Shown piece by piece: positions 16,735 through 25,602 of a stretch of 64,000 bases of DNA (position 1 is the first letter of the stretch; the number at the start of each line of letters is the position of its first letter). This DNA is from Flavimaribacter sediminis (GTDB lineage: Bacteria; Pseudomonadota; Alphaproteobacteria; Rhizobiales; Rhizobiaceae), in the NCBI RefSeq assembly GCF_019492055.1, contig NZ_JAICBX010000002.1, positions 930,001 through 994,000 on the forward strand. The letters run 5' to 3'. The notes beneath the pieces were generated by a model. That model ran no database searches and was not told the origin of the DNA. It saw only the letters and a program-made list of their open reading frames with translations. Position numbers and translations under genes: made by a program.

Positions 16735-16750
16735 ACGCAGGGTCCTGCGT
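16735..16750. promoter_or_regulatory. Palindrome upstream of the coxS-like gene
   Basis: Perfect inverted repeat ACGCAGG-GT-CCTGCGT in the 212-base gap before the cox-type operon. It is of a size and position suitable for a dimeric regulator. No matching copy was noticed in front of the M20-dpp operon. The function is unproven. Confidence 0.4.
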
Positions 16751-16910
16751 CATTTTTCGGTCCGGCCGCGCGGTCGTGGAGAACGACCGGCAACAGACGG
16801 AGCAACGACTGGAGTATTTTTGCTGTCGCTAGAATCGACATAGATTTTAATTACTCCAATTCAATGGAGCCAGCGAAACGGTCCGGTGTCAAGTGTGAAG
16901 GTCAGCAGGT

Positions 16911-17657
16911 CTATATGCAGCGGCCGCCATCGACCTCCATGATCACGCCCGTCACCATGCCGGCCTCGTCCGAGCACAGGAAACACGCCGCATTGCCCAT
17001 ATCCTCAGGCGTCGAGAAGCGACCGATCGGTATCGTTGAAAGAAACTTCGCGCGCATCTCCGGCGTGTCCTCGCCCATGAAGCTCTTCAGCAACGGGGTC
17101 TCTCCCGCGACCGGGGCAATCGCGTTGACGCGAATGCCCTGAGGCGCCAGCTCCACAGCCATTGTCTTCGTCGCCGTGATCATCCAGCCCTTGGAGGCGT
17201 TGTACCAGTTTAGCCGCGGCCGGGGACTGACGCCGGCGGTGGAAGCGACATTCATAATGGCGCCCTGCTTCCGGCTTTTCATGTGCGGAACGATGCTGCG
17301 CGCCGTCAGGTAAACGGACTTGACGTTGACCGCCAGCACCCTGTCGAAATCCTCCTCCGACACGTCTTCCATCGCCATTGGCAGATGCGTGACGCCGGCG
17401 TTGTTGATGAGGATGTCGATCGCGCCAAAGGCGTCCAGCGCCGCCTGCGTCATCGCCTCAACGCTTTCGCCTTTCGACACGTCCACGGCTTGCGCGACGG
17501 CGGCGTCGCCGAGTTCAGCGGCGAGGGCCGCCGCCGCCTCGCCATTGACGTCGGCGATCATGACCCGGGCGCCTTCACTGACGAATTTTCGCGCGATGCC
17601 GGCGCCGAATCCGGACGCGCCTCCCGTCACGATGGCCGATTTTCCTTCAAGCCGCAT
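16911..17657 (-). CDS. SDR-family oxidoreductase of the catabolic block
   Basis: 248-residue classical SDR. It has the cofactor motif TGGASGFGAGIA near 11, with Asp in MIADVN suggesting preference for NAD, then NNAG near 88. The catalytic set is in NVASTAG and WYNASKG: Tyr and Lys are in the standard YxxxK spacing, in the form YNASK. It starts 20 bases after the aldehyde dehydrogenase stop, on the same strand, and is the last gene of the operon that begins with the M20 deacylase. An alcohol or hydroxyacid dehydrogenase feeding the adjacent aldehyde dehydrogenase would fit. This role is inferred from order only. Confidence 0.87.
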   Translation of the reverse strand: MRLEGKSAIVTGGASGFGAGIARKFVSEGARVMIADVNGEAAAALAAELGDAAVAQAVDVSKGESVEAMTQAALDAFGAIDILINNAGVTHLPMAMEDVSEEDFDRVLAVNVKSVYLTARSIVPHMKSRKQGAIMNVASTAGVSPRPRLNWYNASKGWMITATKTMAVELAPQGIRVNAIAPVAGETPLLKSFMGEDTPEMRAKFLSTIPIGRFSTPEDMGNAACFLCSDEAGMVTGVIMEVDGGRCI

Positions 17658-17677
17658 GCTTTTCACTCCCCTTGTTT

Positions 17678-19150
17678 CTATCCGTGATGGGCGGCGACGG
17701 TCTTGAGGACCGAGAAACCGTAGAGGGCTTCGAAACCCTTTTCGCGTCCGTGACCGGATCGGCCGACGCCGCCAAACGGCAGTTCGACGCCGCCTCCGGC
17801 GCCGTAGTTGTTGATGAAGACCTGGCCGGACCTGATGGCCTTCGCCATGCGCATCTGTCGCGCGCCGTCGCGCGTCCACACGCCGGCGACCAGACCGTAA
17901 TCGGTGCCGTTGGCGATTGCGACCGCCTCGTCCTCGCTGTCGAAAGGAATGATGACCTGAACGGGGCCGAAGATCTCGTCCTGCGCAAGGCTGTGACCGG
18001 GCGCGACGCCTTCGACCAGAGCGGGCGCAACGTAATACCCGTTGCCCGGCGCATCATCGACGATACGACCGCGGGCGACAATATTCAGCCCGCTCTCTTC
18101 CGCGATACCGACGAAACCGTCGACGATCTGCTTTTGCCTGGCGGAAATCAGCGGACCGACGTCGAGATCGGAGGCGGCCGGCCCGACTTTCAAACTCTCG
18201 TAGCGCTGCGCCATCCGCTCCACGACCTGATCGTAGACCGAACGATGCGCGAGAATGCGCGAGGAGGCGGAGCATGTCTGCCCGGCGTTCTGGATTCCGG
18301 CGTTGACGAGGAAGGGCAGCGCCTTGTCGAGATCGGCGTCGTCGAAAACGAGCTGCGGCGATTTGCCGCCGAGCTCCAGCGTGACGGGAACCACGTTTCG
18401 CGCCGCAGCCGCCTGAACCAGCCTGCCGACGGCGACCGATCCGGTGAAGGAAATATGATCGACGCCGGTATGGGCCGTCAGCGCAGCGCCCGCCTCTTCG
18501 CCGAGACCAGGCACAACATTGAGCGCTCCGTCCGGCAGGCCGGCGTCCCGGGCGATCCGGGCAAAGGCCATCGCGGTCAGGCAAGCCTCCTCCGCCGGCT
18601 TCAATACTGCGGCGTTGCCCATGGTCAGGGCGGCGCCGACGGACCGGCCGATGATCTGCATCGGATAGTTCCAGGGAACGATGTGACCGGTGACGCCATG
18701 CGGCTCGCGCAGCGTGTAGACGGTGTAGCCGTCGAGATAGGGAATGGTCTCGCCATGGATCTTGTCGGCGGCGCCGCTGTAGAATTCCATGTAGCGTGCA
18801 AGCGCGATCGCATCGTTGCGCGCCTGGGTGAGTGGTTTTCCGACATCGGCGGCTTCCAGCTCGGCAAGCATGTCGACATGGTCCAGCACCAGCTTGCCTA
18901 TGCGGGCAAGCACCCGGCCCCGCTCGGCCGCCGGAAGCCTGCCCCATTCGCCGTCAAGCGCCGTCCTGGCGGCTGCAACGGCGGCGTCAACATCAGCCGC
19001 CTTGCCGCGGGCGATCTCGCCCATGGTCTCGCCGGTCGACGGGTTCTCGATCGGCAAGGTCTCGCCGTCCGCCGAAGCGATCCAGTGACCCCCGATGAAA
19101 CATTTTGCCGGGCTGAAGCCCGGATTGTCGGGACGTTCCATTTCAATCAT
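17678..19150 (-). CDS. NAD(P)-dependent aldehyde dehydrogenase
   Basis: 490-residue member of the betaine/omega-amino-aldehyde-like ALDH group. Typical landmarks are VPWNYPM near 165, the catalytic Glu in LELGGKS near 255 and the nucleophilic Cys in AGQTCSASSR near 290. The start overlaps the stop of the transporter ATPase gene as ATGA, which implies translational coupling. A second ATG nine bases later has better spacing to GAAAG and is an alternative start. In this operon it probably oxidises an aldehyde formed from the imported amide or amine. The exact substrate cannot be inferred. Confidence 0.92.
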   Translation of the reverse strand: MIEMERPDNPGFSPAKCFIGGHWIASADGETLPIENPSTGETMGEIARGKAADVDAAVAAARTALDGEWGRLPAAERGRVLARIGKLVLDHVDMLAELEAADVGKPLTQARNDAIALARYMEFYSGAADKIHGETIPYLDGYTVYTLREPHGVTGHIVPWNYPMQIIGRSVGAALTMGNAAVLKPAEEACLTAMAFARIARDAGLPDGALNVVPGLGEEAGAALTAHTGVDHISFTGSVAVGRLVQAAAARNVVPVTLELGGKSPQLVFDDADLDKALPFLVNAGIQNAGQTCSASSRILAHRSVYDQVVERMAQRYESLKVGPAASDLDVGPLISARQKQIVDGFVGIAEESGLNIVARGRIVDDAPGNGYYVAPALVEGVAPGHSLAQDEIFGPVQVIIPFDSEDEAVAIANGTDYGLVAGVWTRDGARQMRMAKAIRSGQVFINNYGAGGGVELPFGGVGRSGHGREKGFEALYGFSVLKTVAAHHG

Positions 19151-20784
19151 CTTTCAGAATTGCGGTGTTCGCGCGCCTCACGGGCGCTCAACGCCGCGTC
19201 CAGAATCGGCGTCGCAGCCAGAAGCTCCTTCGTATAGGCGTGTTGCGGATTGAGGAAGACGTCTTCCGTCGGTCCTTCCTCGACGATTCTTCCCGCCTTC
19301 ATTACCATCACGCGGTCGGTGATTGCGCGCACGACCGACAGATCATGAGAAATGAACAGGTAGGATACGGCCAGCCGGTCGGACAGATCGGCAAGCAGGT
19401 CGAGGATCTGCGCGCGGATTGACACATCGAGCGCCGACACCGCCTCGTCGAGCACGATCAGCGACGGTTCAATGATCAGCGCGCGGGCGATGGCGATCCG
19501 CTGTCGCTGACCGCCGGAAAATTCGTGAATGTATTTGTCGGCGTCCGAGGCCCGCAGGCCGACATCGGTCAAGGCGCTGACAATCCGCTCGCGGCGCTCG
19601 GCGCCTGTGGGTGGATTGTCGAGCAGATGGAACGGTTCGGTGATCAGCCGGTCCACCCGATGTCGCGGATTGAAGGAACTGTAAGGATCCTGGAAAACGA
19701 CCTGCACCTGTCGCCGGCTTTTGATGTTTGGTCCGCCGCCCGATGAGGAGAACAGATCGCCATTGAGACGGATCTCGCCGCCCTGAATCGAATCGAGCGC
19801 CAGGATGGCGCGGGTGAGCGTCGACTTGCCGCAACCGCTTTCGCCGACGAGGCCGACATTCTCGCCCCGCGCAATTTTGAGCGACACGTTGTCAACGGCC
19901 CGAAATCGGCCAGGCGCGGAAAACAGCGACGTGCGCGGCAGCGCGTAATCGCGGATGACGTCGTCTACCTGCACGACCGGCGGTTTCGCCGCGTCGATTT
20001 CGTGCGTCTTGCGCTCCGGCACATGTCCGGACGCCTCGAACAGCGCCTTCGTGTAGGGATGCGACATTCGCCGGAACAGCGGAACGGTCTTTCCCTGCTC
20101 CACCACCTCTCCGTCTTTCATGATGGCGATCTCGTCCGCCATGTCGGCGACAACGGCGAGATCGTGGGTGATCAGCACCAGACCCATGTCGTCTTCCTCG
20201 ACCAGCCGCTTCAGCAGGGTGAGGATCTGCGCCTGGGTGGTGACGTCGAGCGCCGTCGTCGGTTCGTCGGCGATGAGCAGTCGTGGCTTCAGGGCGATCG
20301 CCATGGCGATGACGACGCGCTGACGCTGGCCGCCCGACAGGTTGTGCGGGTAGCGGTCGAGCGGAAAACGGTCCTCCGGCAGACCGACGCGATTGAGCGC
20401 TTCCCTGGCGATCGCCATGGCGTCCCGGCGTGAGGTTCCGGTATGAATCAGGATTGTCTCGGCCACCTGGTCGCCGATGGTCTGCACCGGATTGAGCGCC
20501 GTCATCGGCTCCTGGAACACCATGCCGATATCGTTGCCGCGGATCCGGCACATCTCCTTCTCGCTGCATTCGTTGAGCGATCTGCCGTCCAGCCTGATAT
20601 GGCCGGACCATTCCGATCCGCCCGGCAGGAGCTGCATGACGCTCATCGCCGTCATCGATTTTCCCGAGCCGGATTCCCCGACAATGCCCAGAACCTTGCC
20701 GGCCTCCAGGAAGAGGGAGACGTCGCGCAGGATCGGCAATCCATAAATCGAGAGGTTCAGCTTTTCGATTTCGAGCAGGGACAT
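19147..20784 (-). CDS. Fused double ATPase of a peptide/opine-type ABC importer (DppD-DppF)
   Basis: 545 residues with two complete nucleotide-binding domains of the oligopeptide type. NBD1 has Walker A GESGSGKS near 37, signature LSGGQRQR near 160 and [13 protein letters not shown]2 has GESGCGKST near 325, FSGGQRQR near 440 and [10 protein letters not shown]. The start MSLLEIE overlaps the permease stop as ATGA. Upstream extension in this frame is antisense noise. Fusion of the D and F subunits is frequent in Hyphomicrobiales. It energises uptake by the two permeases encoded just before it. Confidence 0.93.
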   Translation of the reverse strand: MSLLEIEKLNLSIYGLPILRDVSLFLEAGKVLGIVGESGSGKSMTAMSVMQLLPGGSEWSGHIRLDGRSLNECSEKEMCRIRGNDIGMVFQEPMTALNPVQTIGDQVAETILIHTGTSRRDAMAIAREALNRVGLPEDRFPLDRYPHNLSGGQRQRVVIAMAIALKPRLLIADEPTTALDVTTQAQILTLLKRLVEEDDMGLVLITHDLAVVADMADEIAIMKDGEVVEQGKTVPLFRRMSHPYTKALFEASGHVPERKTHEIDAAKPPVVQVDDVIRDYALPRTSLFSAPGRFRAVDNVSLKIARGENVGLVGESGCGKSTLTRAILALDSIQGGEIRLNGDLFSSSGGGPNIKSRRQVQVVFQDPYSSFNPRHRVDRLITEPFHLLDNPPTGAERRERIVSALTDVGLRASDADKYIHEFSGGQRQRIAIARALIIEPSLIVLDEAVSALDVSIRAQILDLLADLSDRLAVSYLFISHDLSVVRAITDRVMVMKAGRIVEEGPTEDVFLNPQHAYTKELLAATPILDAALSAREAREHRNSER

Positions 20785-21653
20785 CAGCGCGCCCTTCTCA
20801 GCCGTGGGTCGAAAATATCGCGCAGGCCGTCGCCCATGAGGTTGAGGCCGAGGACGGTGAGCACAATTGCGAGACCCGGAAAGATGACGGTCTGCGGCGC
20901 AAGCGCGTAGAGCGTCTGGTGCTCGGCGAGCATGCGGCCCCAGCTCGGCAGCGGCGGCTGGGTGCCAAGCCCAACGAAGGCGAGACCGGCTTCGGCAAGG
21001 ATGCCCAGTGAAAACTGGATCGTGCCCTGGACGATCAGCAGGTTGAGGATGTTGGGCAGAATATGTTCGGCGGAAATCCGCGCCTGGCCCTTGCCGGCGA
21101 CGCGGGCGGCCAGCACGTAATCGCGGGTCCAAAGAGACAGGGCGGCGCCGCGCGCAAGCCGGGCAAAAACCGGAATATTGAAAATGCCGATGGCGATAAT
21201 GGCGTTGATCGCTCCGGGTCCGAAGACAGCCGTGATCATGATGGCGATCAGCAGCGCCGGAAAGGCGAAGACGAGGTCGTTGCCGCGCATGATCACTTCG
21301 TCGAGCAGGCTGCCGTGGCGCGCGGCCGCCAGCAGCCCCAGCGGCACGCCGGCGACAATGCCGATGCCGACAGCAACGAGAGCAACCGCAATCGAGACGC
21401 GGGCGCCGACCATGATCATGGAAAAGATGTCACGACCGAAAATGTCCGTGCCGAACCAGTGTTCCAGCGACGGCGCTTTCAGCTTGTTCGGAATGTTGAG
21501 AACCGTGACGTCGTAGGGAACCCAGAAAAAGGAAATGACGGCCGCAAGGACGAAAAGCAGCGTCAGGAGAAAGCCGATCATGAAGCTTGGCGAGCGCAGC
21601 GCCGAGCCAAGAAGGCCGGACGCAGGCCGGGAGTTAAGCGACATGTCGCTCAT
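20784..21653 (-). CDS. Peptide-type ABC importer permease, DppC family
   Basis: 289-residue inner-membrane permease with about six transmembrane segments. It has the N-terminal OppC-like segment (GTDIFGRDIFS near 70-80) and the cytoplasmic EAA-type loop (ARVAGKGQARI), through which it contacts the ATPase. Both gene borders are ATGA overlaps, with dppB upstream and the ATPase downstream, so the four transport proteins are translated as a coupled set. Substrate specificity lies in the binding protein and is unknown. Confidence 0.92.
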   Translation of the reverse strand: MSDMSLNSRPASGLLGSALRSPSFMIGFLLTLLFVLAAVISFFWVPYDVTVLNIPNKLKAPSLEHWFGTDIFGRDIFSMIMVGARVSIAVALVAVGIGIVAGVPLGLLAAARHGSLLDEVIMRGNDLVFAFPALLIAIMITAVFGPGAINAIIAIGIFNIPVFARLARGAALSLWTRDYVLAARVAGKGQARISAEHILPNILNLLIVQGTIQFSLGILAEAGLAFVGLGTQPPLPSWGRMLAEHQTLYALAPQTVIFPGLAIVLTVLGLNLMGDGLRDIFDPRLRRAR

Positions 21654-22600
21654 GACCGCGCCCTCCTCAGCCTCGGATCGGCGATGGCGTAGGTCACGTC
21701 AACCAGGAATGTCACGAGAATGACGGCGAAGACGAGCAGCATTACAGCGCTTTTCACGACAATCAGGTCGCGCTGGGTGATCGCCTGGAAGATCAGGCTC
21801 CCCATGCCCGGAAAATAGAAGATCCGTTCGATGATGATCGCGCCGGCGAGCAGGAAGGAAAACTGCAGGCCAATGATGGTGAGCACCGGAATCAGCGCAT
21901 TGCGGATGGCGTGACGCCACAGCGCCTGGCGACGGCTGAGACCCTTGGCGCGCGCAGTGCGGATGAAATCTTCGCCGAGCGTGTCGAGCAGCGAGGAACG
22001 CATGACGCGGGCAAGGATCGAGGCTTGAGGGAGCGCGAGCGCCACGGCGGGCAGGGTCATCGCCTTCATGCCTGCCCAGAAGCCGGCGTCCCAGCCGGGA
22101 AACCCGCCGGCGGAAAACCAGCGCAGAATGCCCGCGAAAACAAGCTGAAGCAGCATGGCGAACCAGAAATTGGGCACGGCGATGCCGAGCTGGGTGACGC
22201 CCATGATCGACACGTCTGTCGGCGAATTGCGTCTGGCGGCGGCGAGCACTCCGACAGGAAAGGCGATGAGCGTCGACAGCGTCAGAGCGTAGATGGTGAG
22301 CGGCAGCGACACCCAGACACGGTCGGCGATCAGGTTGCCGACAGGCACCTTGTAAGTGTAGCTCGTGCCGAACTCGCCGCGGAACATGCCGGTGATCCAC
22401 TCCCAGTAGCGGACGAAGGCGGGCGCATCGAGGCCGAGGCTATCGCGCAGGGCGGCGACTGTGTCGGGCGCAGCGTTGAGGCCGAGCATGAACGACGCCG
22501 GGTCGCCCGGGACAACCTCGATAACCAGAAAAATGACGATGCTGGCCGCGATCAGGCTGAGCGCGAGAGATCCGATGCGTCTGGCCAGGAATGGGAGCAT
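21650..22600 (-). CDS. Peptide-type ABC importer permease, DppB family
   Basis: 316-residue permease with the OppB-type N-terminus (IGSLALSLIAASIVIFLVIE, EVVPGDPASFMLG) and an EAA loop ending TARAKGLSRRQALWRHA. It has about six membrane helices. It starts 63 bases after the binding-protein gene, and an intrinsic-terminator-like hairpin sits in that gap. Its level is therefore probably set below that of the binding protein. Confidence 0.92.
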   Translation of the reverse strand: MLPFLARRIGSLALSLIAASIVIFLVIEVVPGDPASFMLGLNAAPDTVAALRDSLGLDAPAFVRYWEWITGMFRGEFGTSYTYKVPVGNLIADRVWVSLPLTIYALTLSTLIAFPVGVLAAARRNSPTDVSIMGVTQLGIAVPNFWFAMLLQLVFAGILRWFSAGGFPGWDAGFWAGMKAMTLPAVALALPQASILARVMRSSLLDTLGEDFIRTARAKGLSRRQALWRHAIRNALIPVLTIIGLQFSFLLAGAIIIERIFYFPGMGSLIFQAITQRDLIVVKSAVMLLVFAVILVTFLVDVTYAIADPRLRRARS

Positions 22601-22615
22601 GAATTCAAATCGGAC

Positions 22616-22650
22616 AAAGAAAAGACGGGAGCCCGTTCGGGCCCCCGTTC
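22616..22650 (-). terminator. Hairpin between binding-protein and permease genes
   Basis: On the minus strand ACGGGGGCCCG and CGGGCTCCCGT pair around a short loop and are followed by CTTTTCTTTG. The position just behind the periplasmic binding-protein gene is the usual one for a partial terminator, or for a 3' stabilising hairpin that raises binding-protein output over permease output. Confidence 0.6.
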
Positions 22651-22663
22651 AGGTGCGTGTGGC

Positions 22664-24154
22664 TCAGTCTTCCCAGTAGACCGACGTCATGTCGTTCGCC
22701 TGGGTCGGACGGTTCGGCCAGATGCCCTTCAGCTTGGCGTTGACGACCCCGGTGTTGGCGAGCTGGAAGAGATAGCCGTTGACGTAGTCGTCGGCGATCT
22801 TCTTCTGGGCCGCCTGCAGCAGTTCGGTCCGCTTTGCGGGATCGGTCGTGTTGTTGAGATCTTCCATGATCTTCTGGAATTCCGGGCTGTCATACTGGAA
22901 ATAGTAGTCCGGACGCGCATAGATGCCGATATCCATCGGCTCCGTGTGCGAGACGATCGTCAGGCCGTAATCCTTGCCCTTGAAGACCTGTTCAAGCCAC
23001 TGCGCCCATTCCAGATTGCTGATCTCGGTTTCGATGCCGACATCGCGCAACTGCGCGGCGATGATCTCGCCGCCGCGGCGGGCGTAGGAGGGCGGCGGGA
23101 GTTTCAGCGTGGTGGTGAAGCCGTCCGCGAAACCGGCTTCGGCCAGCAGCTTCTTCGCCATTTCCGGATCGTAGTCCGACTGCGACGTCAGATCGACATA
23201 GGCCGGGTTATGCGGGGCGAAGTGGGTGCCGATCGGTGTACCGTAGCCGAACATTGCGCCATCGATGATGGCGCTGCGATCGATGGCGTGGGCCAGGGCT
23301 TCACGCACTTTCGGATTGTCGAAGGGCGGCTGCTTGTTGTTGGTCGAGAGGATGGTTTCGCCTTCCGTCGAGCCGACGACCACGTTGAAGCGCGGATCGG
23401 CTTCGAACTGCGCCAGGTTTTCCGGCGCCGGGAACGGCATGAAGGAATCGACATCGCCCGCCATCACCGCGGCAAAAGCTGCGTTCGGGTCCGAGATAAA
23501 CTTGAAGGTGACTTTTTCAAGCTTCGCCGGCTCACCCCAGTAATCCGGGTTTTTCACGAGGTCGATATGGTCGCCCTCGACCCAGTCGTCGAACTTGAAG
23601 GCGCCGGTTCCAACCGGGTTGGTGGCGTTTGTGGCGGCCGTTTCCGGCGCGACGATAACCGCGTCGCCCCAGGCGAGATTGAAGAGAATGCTGCCGTTCG
23701 GCTTGGAAAGTGTAACCTTGACCGTAGAAGGATCGACGACCTCGACCGATTCGATGTCCGCATAGAGCGCCTTCTGGGCGTTTGTGGATTCTTCCGCATT
23801 GATGCGATCGAGCGAGAACTTGACGTCTTCGGCAGTGAAGTCGGATCCATCGTGAAACTTCACGCCTTCGCGCAGCTTGAAGGTGTAGACCTTGCCGTCG
23901 TCAGAGATTTCCCAGGATTCGGCGAGGCCCGGCACGACGCTGCCGTCGGAGGTGAAACGGGTCAGGCCCTCGAACACGTTCGAGTAGGTGACTTCGTCAA
24001 TAGCGGCAGCCGCGCCGCCTGTCGGATCGAGATTCGGCGGCTCGAGCTGAGCGCCGAGCGTGACTTCCGTGTCGGCGGCGAATGCGGCCGGCGTCAACGC
24101 CGTCGAAACCGCCAGCACTCCGGCGATGGCGAATGTCCTGATGTGTGATTGCAT
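22664..24154 (-). CDS. Periplasmic binding protein of peptide/opine-type ABC importer (SBP family 5)
   Basis: 496 residues with a Sec signal peptide (MQSHIRTFAIAGVLAVSTAL, cleavage about AFA-AD at 26). The SBP_bac_5 fold follows, with LEPPNLDP, FKLREGVKFHDG near 110 and PVGTGAFKF near 185. Members bind peptides, opines, nickel or amino-compound conjugates, so the family alone does not give the ligand. An M20 amidohydrolase gene lies 70 bases upstream in the same direction, which makes an N-acyl amino acid, dipeptide or opine a reasonable guess. Confidence 0.92.
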   Translation of the reverse strand: MQSHIRTFAIAGVLAVSTALTPAAFAADTEVTLGAQLEPPNLDPTGGAAAAIDEVTYSNVFEGLTRFTSDGSVVPGLAESWEISDDGKVYTFKLREGVKFHDGSDFTAEDVKFSLDRINAEESTNAQKALYADIESVEVVDPSTVKVTLSKPNGSILFNLAWGDAVIVAPETAATNATNPVGTGAFKFDDWVEGDHIDLVKNPDYWGEPAKLEKVTFKFISDPNAAFAAVMAGDVDSFMPFPAPENLAQFEADPRFNVVVGSTEGETILSTNNKQPPFDNPKVREALAHAIDRSAIIDGAMFGYGTPIGTHFAPHNPAYVDLTSQSDYDPEMAKKLLAEAGFADGFTTTLKLPPPSYARRGGEIIAAQLRDVGIETEISNLEWAQWLEQVFKGKDYGLTIVSHTEPMDIGIYARPDYYFQYDSPEFQKIMEDLNNTTDPAKRTELLQAAQKKIADDYVNGYLFQLANTGVVNAKLKGIWPNRPTQANDMTSVYWED

Positions 24155-24224
24155 AATCCGTTCTCCTGTAGTTCCCTGTTATTTATCGCTTATTGAAAAC
24201 TGTTACTGCGGCCGCCCTGCGACT

Positions 24225-25517
24225 TCAAGCGCCGAGAAGATCCTCCAGAGACAGCGCCATTACCTTGGCCGAATCGATCATGTCGTCGACGCCGACCCAT
24301 TCATCGGGCTGGTGGGCGAGATCGAGAATACCCGGTCCATAGGCGATACAGTCCTTCAACCGTCCGATGCGGTCAATATGCTTCTGGTCATATGTGCCGG
24401 GCGAGACGACGTATTCCGGCTTGCGCGCGAGCACCTGCTCGATCGACTTCGAGACAGAGCGCACGACCGGCGCGTCCTCGTCGGTCATGGTTGGGCTTAC
24501 CTGCCACAGTTCCCGCAATTCGTAGGAAAAGCGGTCGCGTTCGCTCGTGAGCTTGTCGAGAATATCGACGATCTCCTGGCGCACTTCGTCAGCGTCTTCC
24601 TCGATCAGATAGCGCCGGTCGACGACCATGCGGCAGGAATCCGGCACGCAGGCGGAGGGAAATCCTGTGAAATCGGCTTCCGGTTCGGCCTGGCCGCCAT
24701 GGAAGGAGTTGATGTTCATGGTCGACTGGCGCGCGCCTTCGGGCACGACCGGCATGGCGGTGTGCTTGTTGGCGAGCGCCGGATAGAGCGTGGTTTCGAA
24801 CTCCTGAAGCACGGCGCCCATGTGTCGCACGGCGCAGTCTCCGAGAAACGGCATCGATCCGTGGGCGATGTGACCCTTCGTCTCGATCTCGGCCCACCAC
24901 ACGCCGCGATGACCAAGGCAGATACGGTCCTTGTTGAGCGGTTCGGGAATGATGACGTGCTGGACGCGCGACGGATCGAAATATCCCTGCTCGGCGAGCC
25001 AGGCGACGCCGCCATAGCCGCCGGTTTCTTCGTCCGCCGTTCCGGAAATCTCGATCGCGCCGGCGAAATCCGGTCGCGCGTCGATGAAGGCTTCCGCGGC
25101 GATAATCGAGGCGGCGAGCCCGCCCTTCATGTCACAGGCGCCGCGTCCGTAGATTTTTCCGTCTTCGAGTTCGCCGCCGAAAGGATCCTTCGTCCAGTCC
25201 TTTCCGGTTTCGACGACATCCGTGTGGGAGTTGAAATGCACGCACTTGCCCGGAACGCCGCCCTCGCGACGGGCGATGACGTTCCAGCGCGGATAGCGGT
25301 CACTGTCGCCCGGCGTGCCTTCGGCGCGCAGCAACTGGACCTCGAAACCACGCTTCTTCAGCCTTTCGGCAAGGTATTCGCAGATTTCAAGATAGGCTTC
25401 CCCCGGCGGATTGAGGGTGGGTATCCGGATCAGGTCCTGCGTGAGTGCAATGAGCTCGTCGCGGCGGGCGTCGATCAGGTCGAGATACGAACCGCGGACG
25501 GATTGCGCCACTCCCAT
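24225..25517 (-). CDS. M20-family deacylase (ArgE/DapE/ACY1-like)
   Basis: 430-residue metal-dependent amidohydrolase. The dinuclear zinc ligands are all visible: His in HFNSHTDVV near 95, Asp in GACDMKGG near 127, the Glu pair in TADEETGG near 162 and the late His in LAHQPDEW near 405. The start MGVAQSV has no strong ribosome-binding site, and the frame upstream enters the divergent regulator region. It is first gene of the transporter/oxidation operon, so it probably hydrolyses the imported compound in the cytoplasm. True acetylornithine deacetylase of arginine synthesis is less likely in this context. Confidence 0.9.
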   Translation of the reverse strand: MGVAQSVRGSYLDLIDARRDELIALTQDLIRIPTLNPPGEAYLEICEYLAERLKKRGFEVQLLRAEGTPGDSDRYPRWNVIARREGGVPGKCVHFNSHTDVVETGKDWTKDPFGGELEDGKIYGRGACDMKGGLAASIIAAEAFIDARPDFAGAIEISGTADEETGGYGGVAWLAEQGYFDPSRVQHVIIPEPLNKDRICLGHRGVWWAEIETKGHIAHGSMPFLGDCAVRHMGAVLQEFETTLYPALANKHTAMPVVPEGARQSTMNINSFHGGQAEPEADFTGFPSACVPDSCRMVVDRRYLIEEDADEVRQEIVDILDKLTSERDRFSYELRELWQVSPTMTDEDAPVVRSVSKSIEQVLARKPEYVVSPGTYDQKHIDRIGRLKDCIAYGPGILDLAHQPDEWVGVDDMIDSAKVMALSLEDLLGA

Positions 25518-25602
25518 GTGTTTTTCCCCGTTTGTCGCTATAAAGAAAGGGATATTTCCGCCGAGGGCGGATGACCGCAATACCGTGATACTACGAAACG
25601 TG
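25518..25602. promoter_or_regulatory. Divergent promoter region, M20-dpp operon versus PAS-LuxR gene
   Basis: An 85-base spacer separates two divergent starts, so both promoters must lie here or reach into the genes. It contains the short inverted repeat CCGCC-GAG-GGCGG (25558-25570), a possible binding site for the LuxR-type regulator. No clear -35/-10 pair could be assigned. Confidence 0.4.

Noticed and set aside
17672-19237. A plus-strand open frame of over 500 codons opposite the aldehyde dehydrogenase and transporter ATPase genes
   Set aside because: It mirrors well-conserved minus-strand genes. Its translation is rich in Arg, Gly and Asp without domain motifs, as expected for the antisense frame of GC-rich coding DNA.
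20785-21132. N-terminal extension of the fused transporter ATPase by 116 residues
   Set aside because: It is an alternative frame of the dppC gene, while the ATG at 20784 forms a standard ATGA overlap and starts the NBD fold.
21911-24148. A plus-strand open frame of about 745 codons opposite dppB and the binding-protein gene
   Set aside because: Same reason: it is the antisense of two clear genes, with no recognisable domain and no ribosome-binding site.
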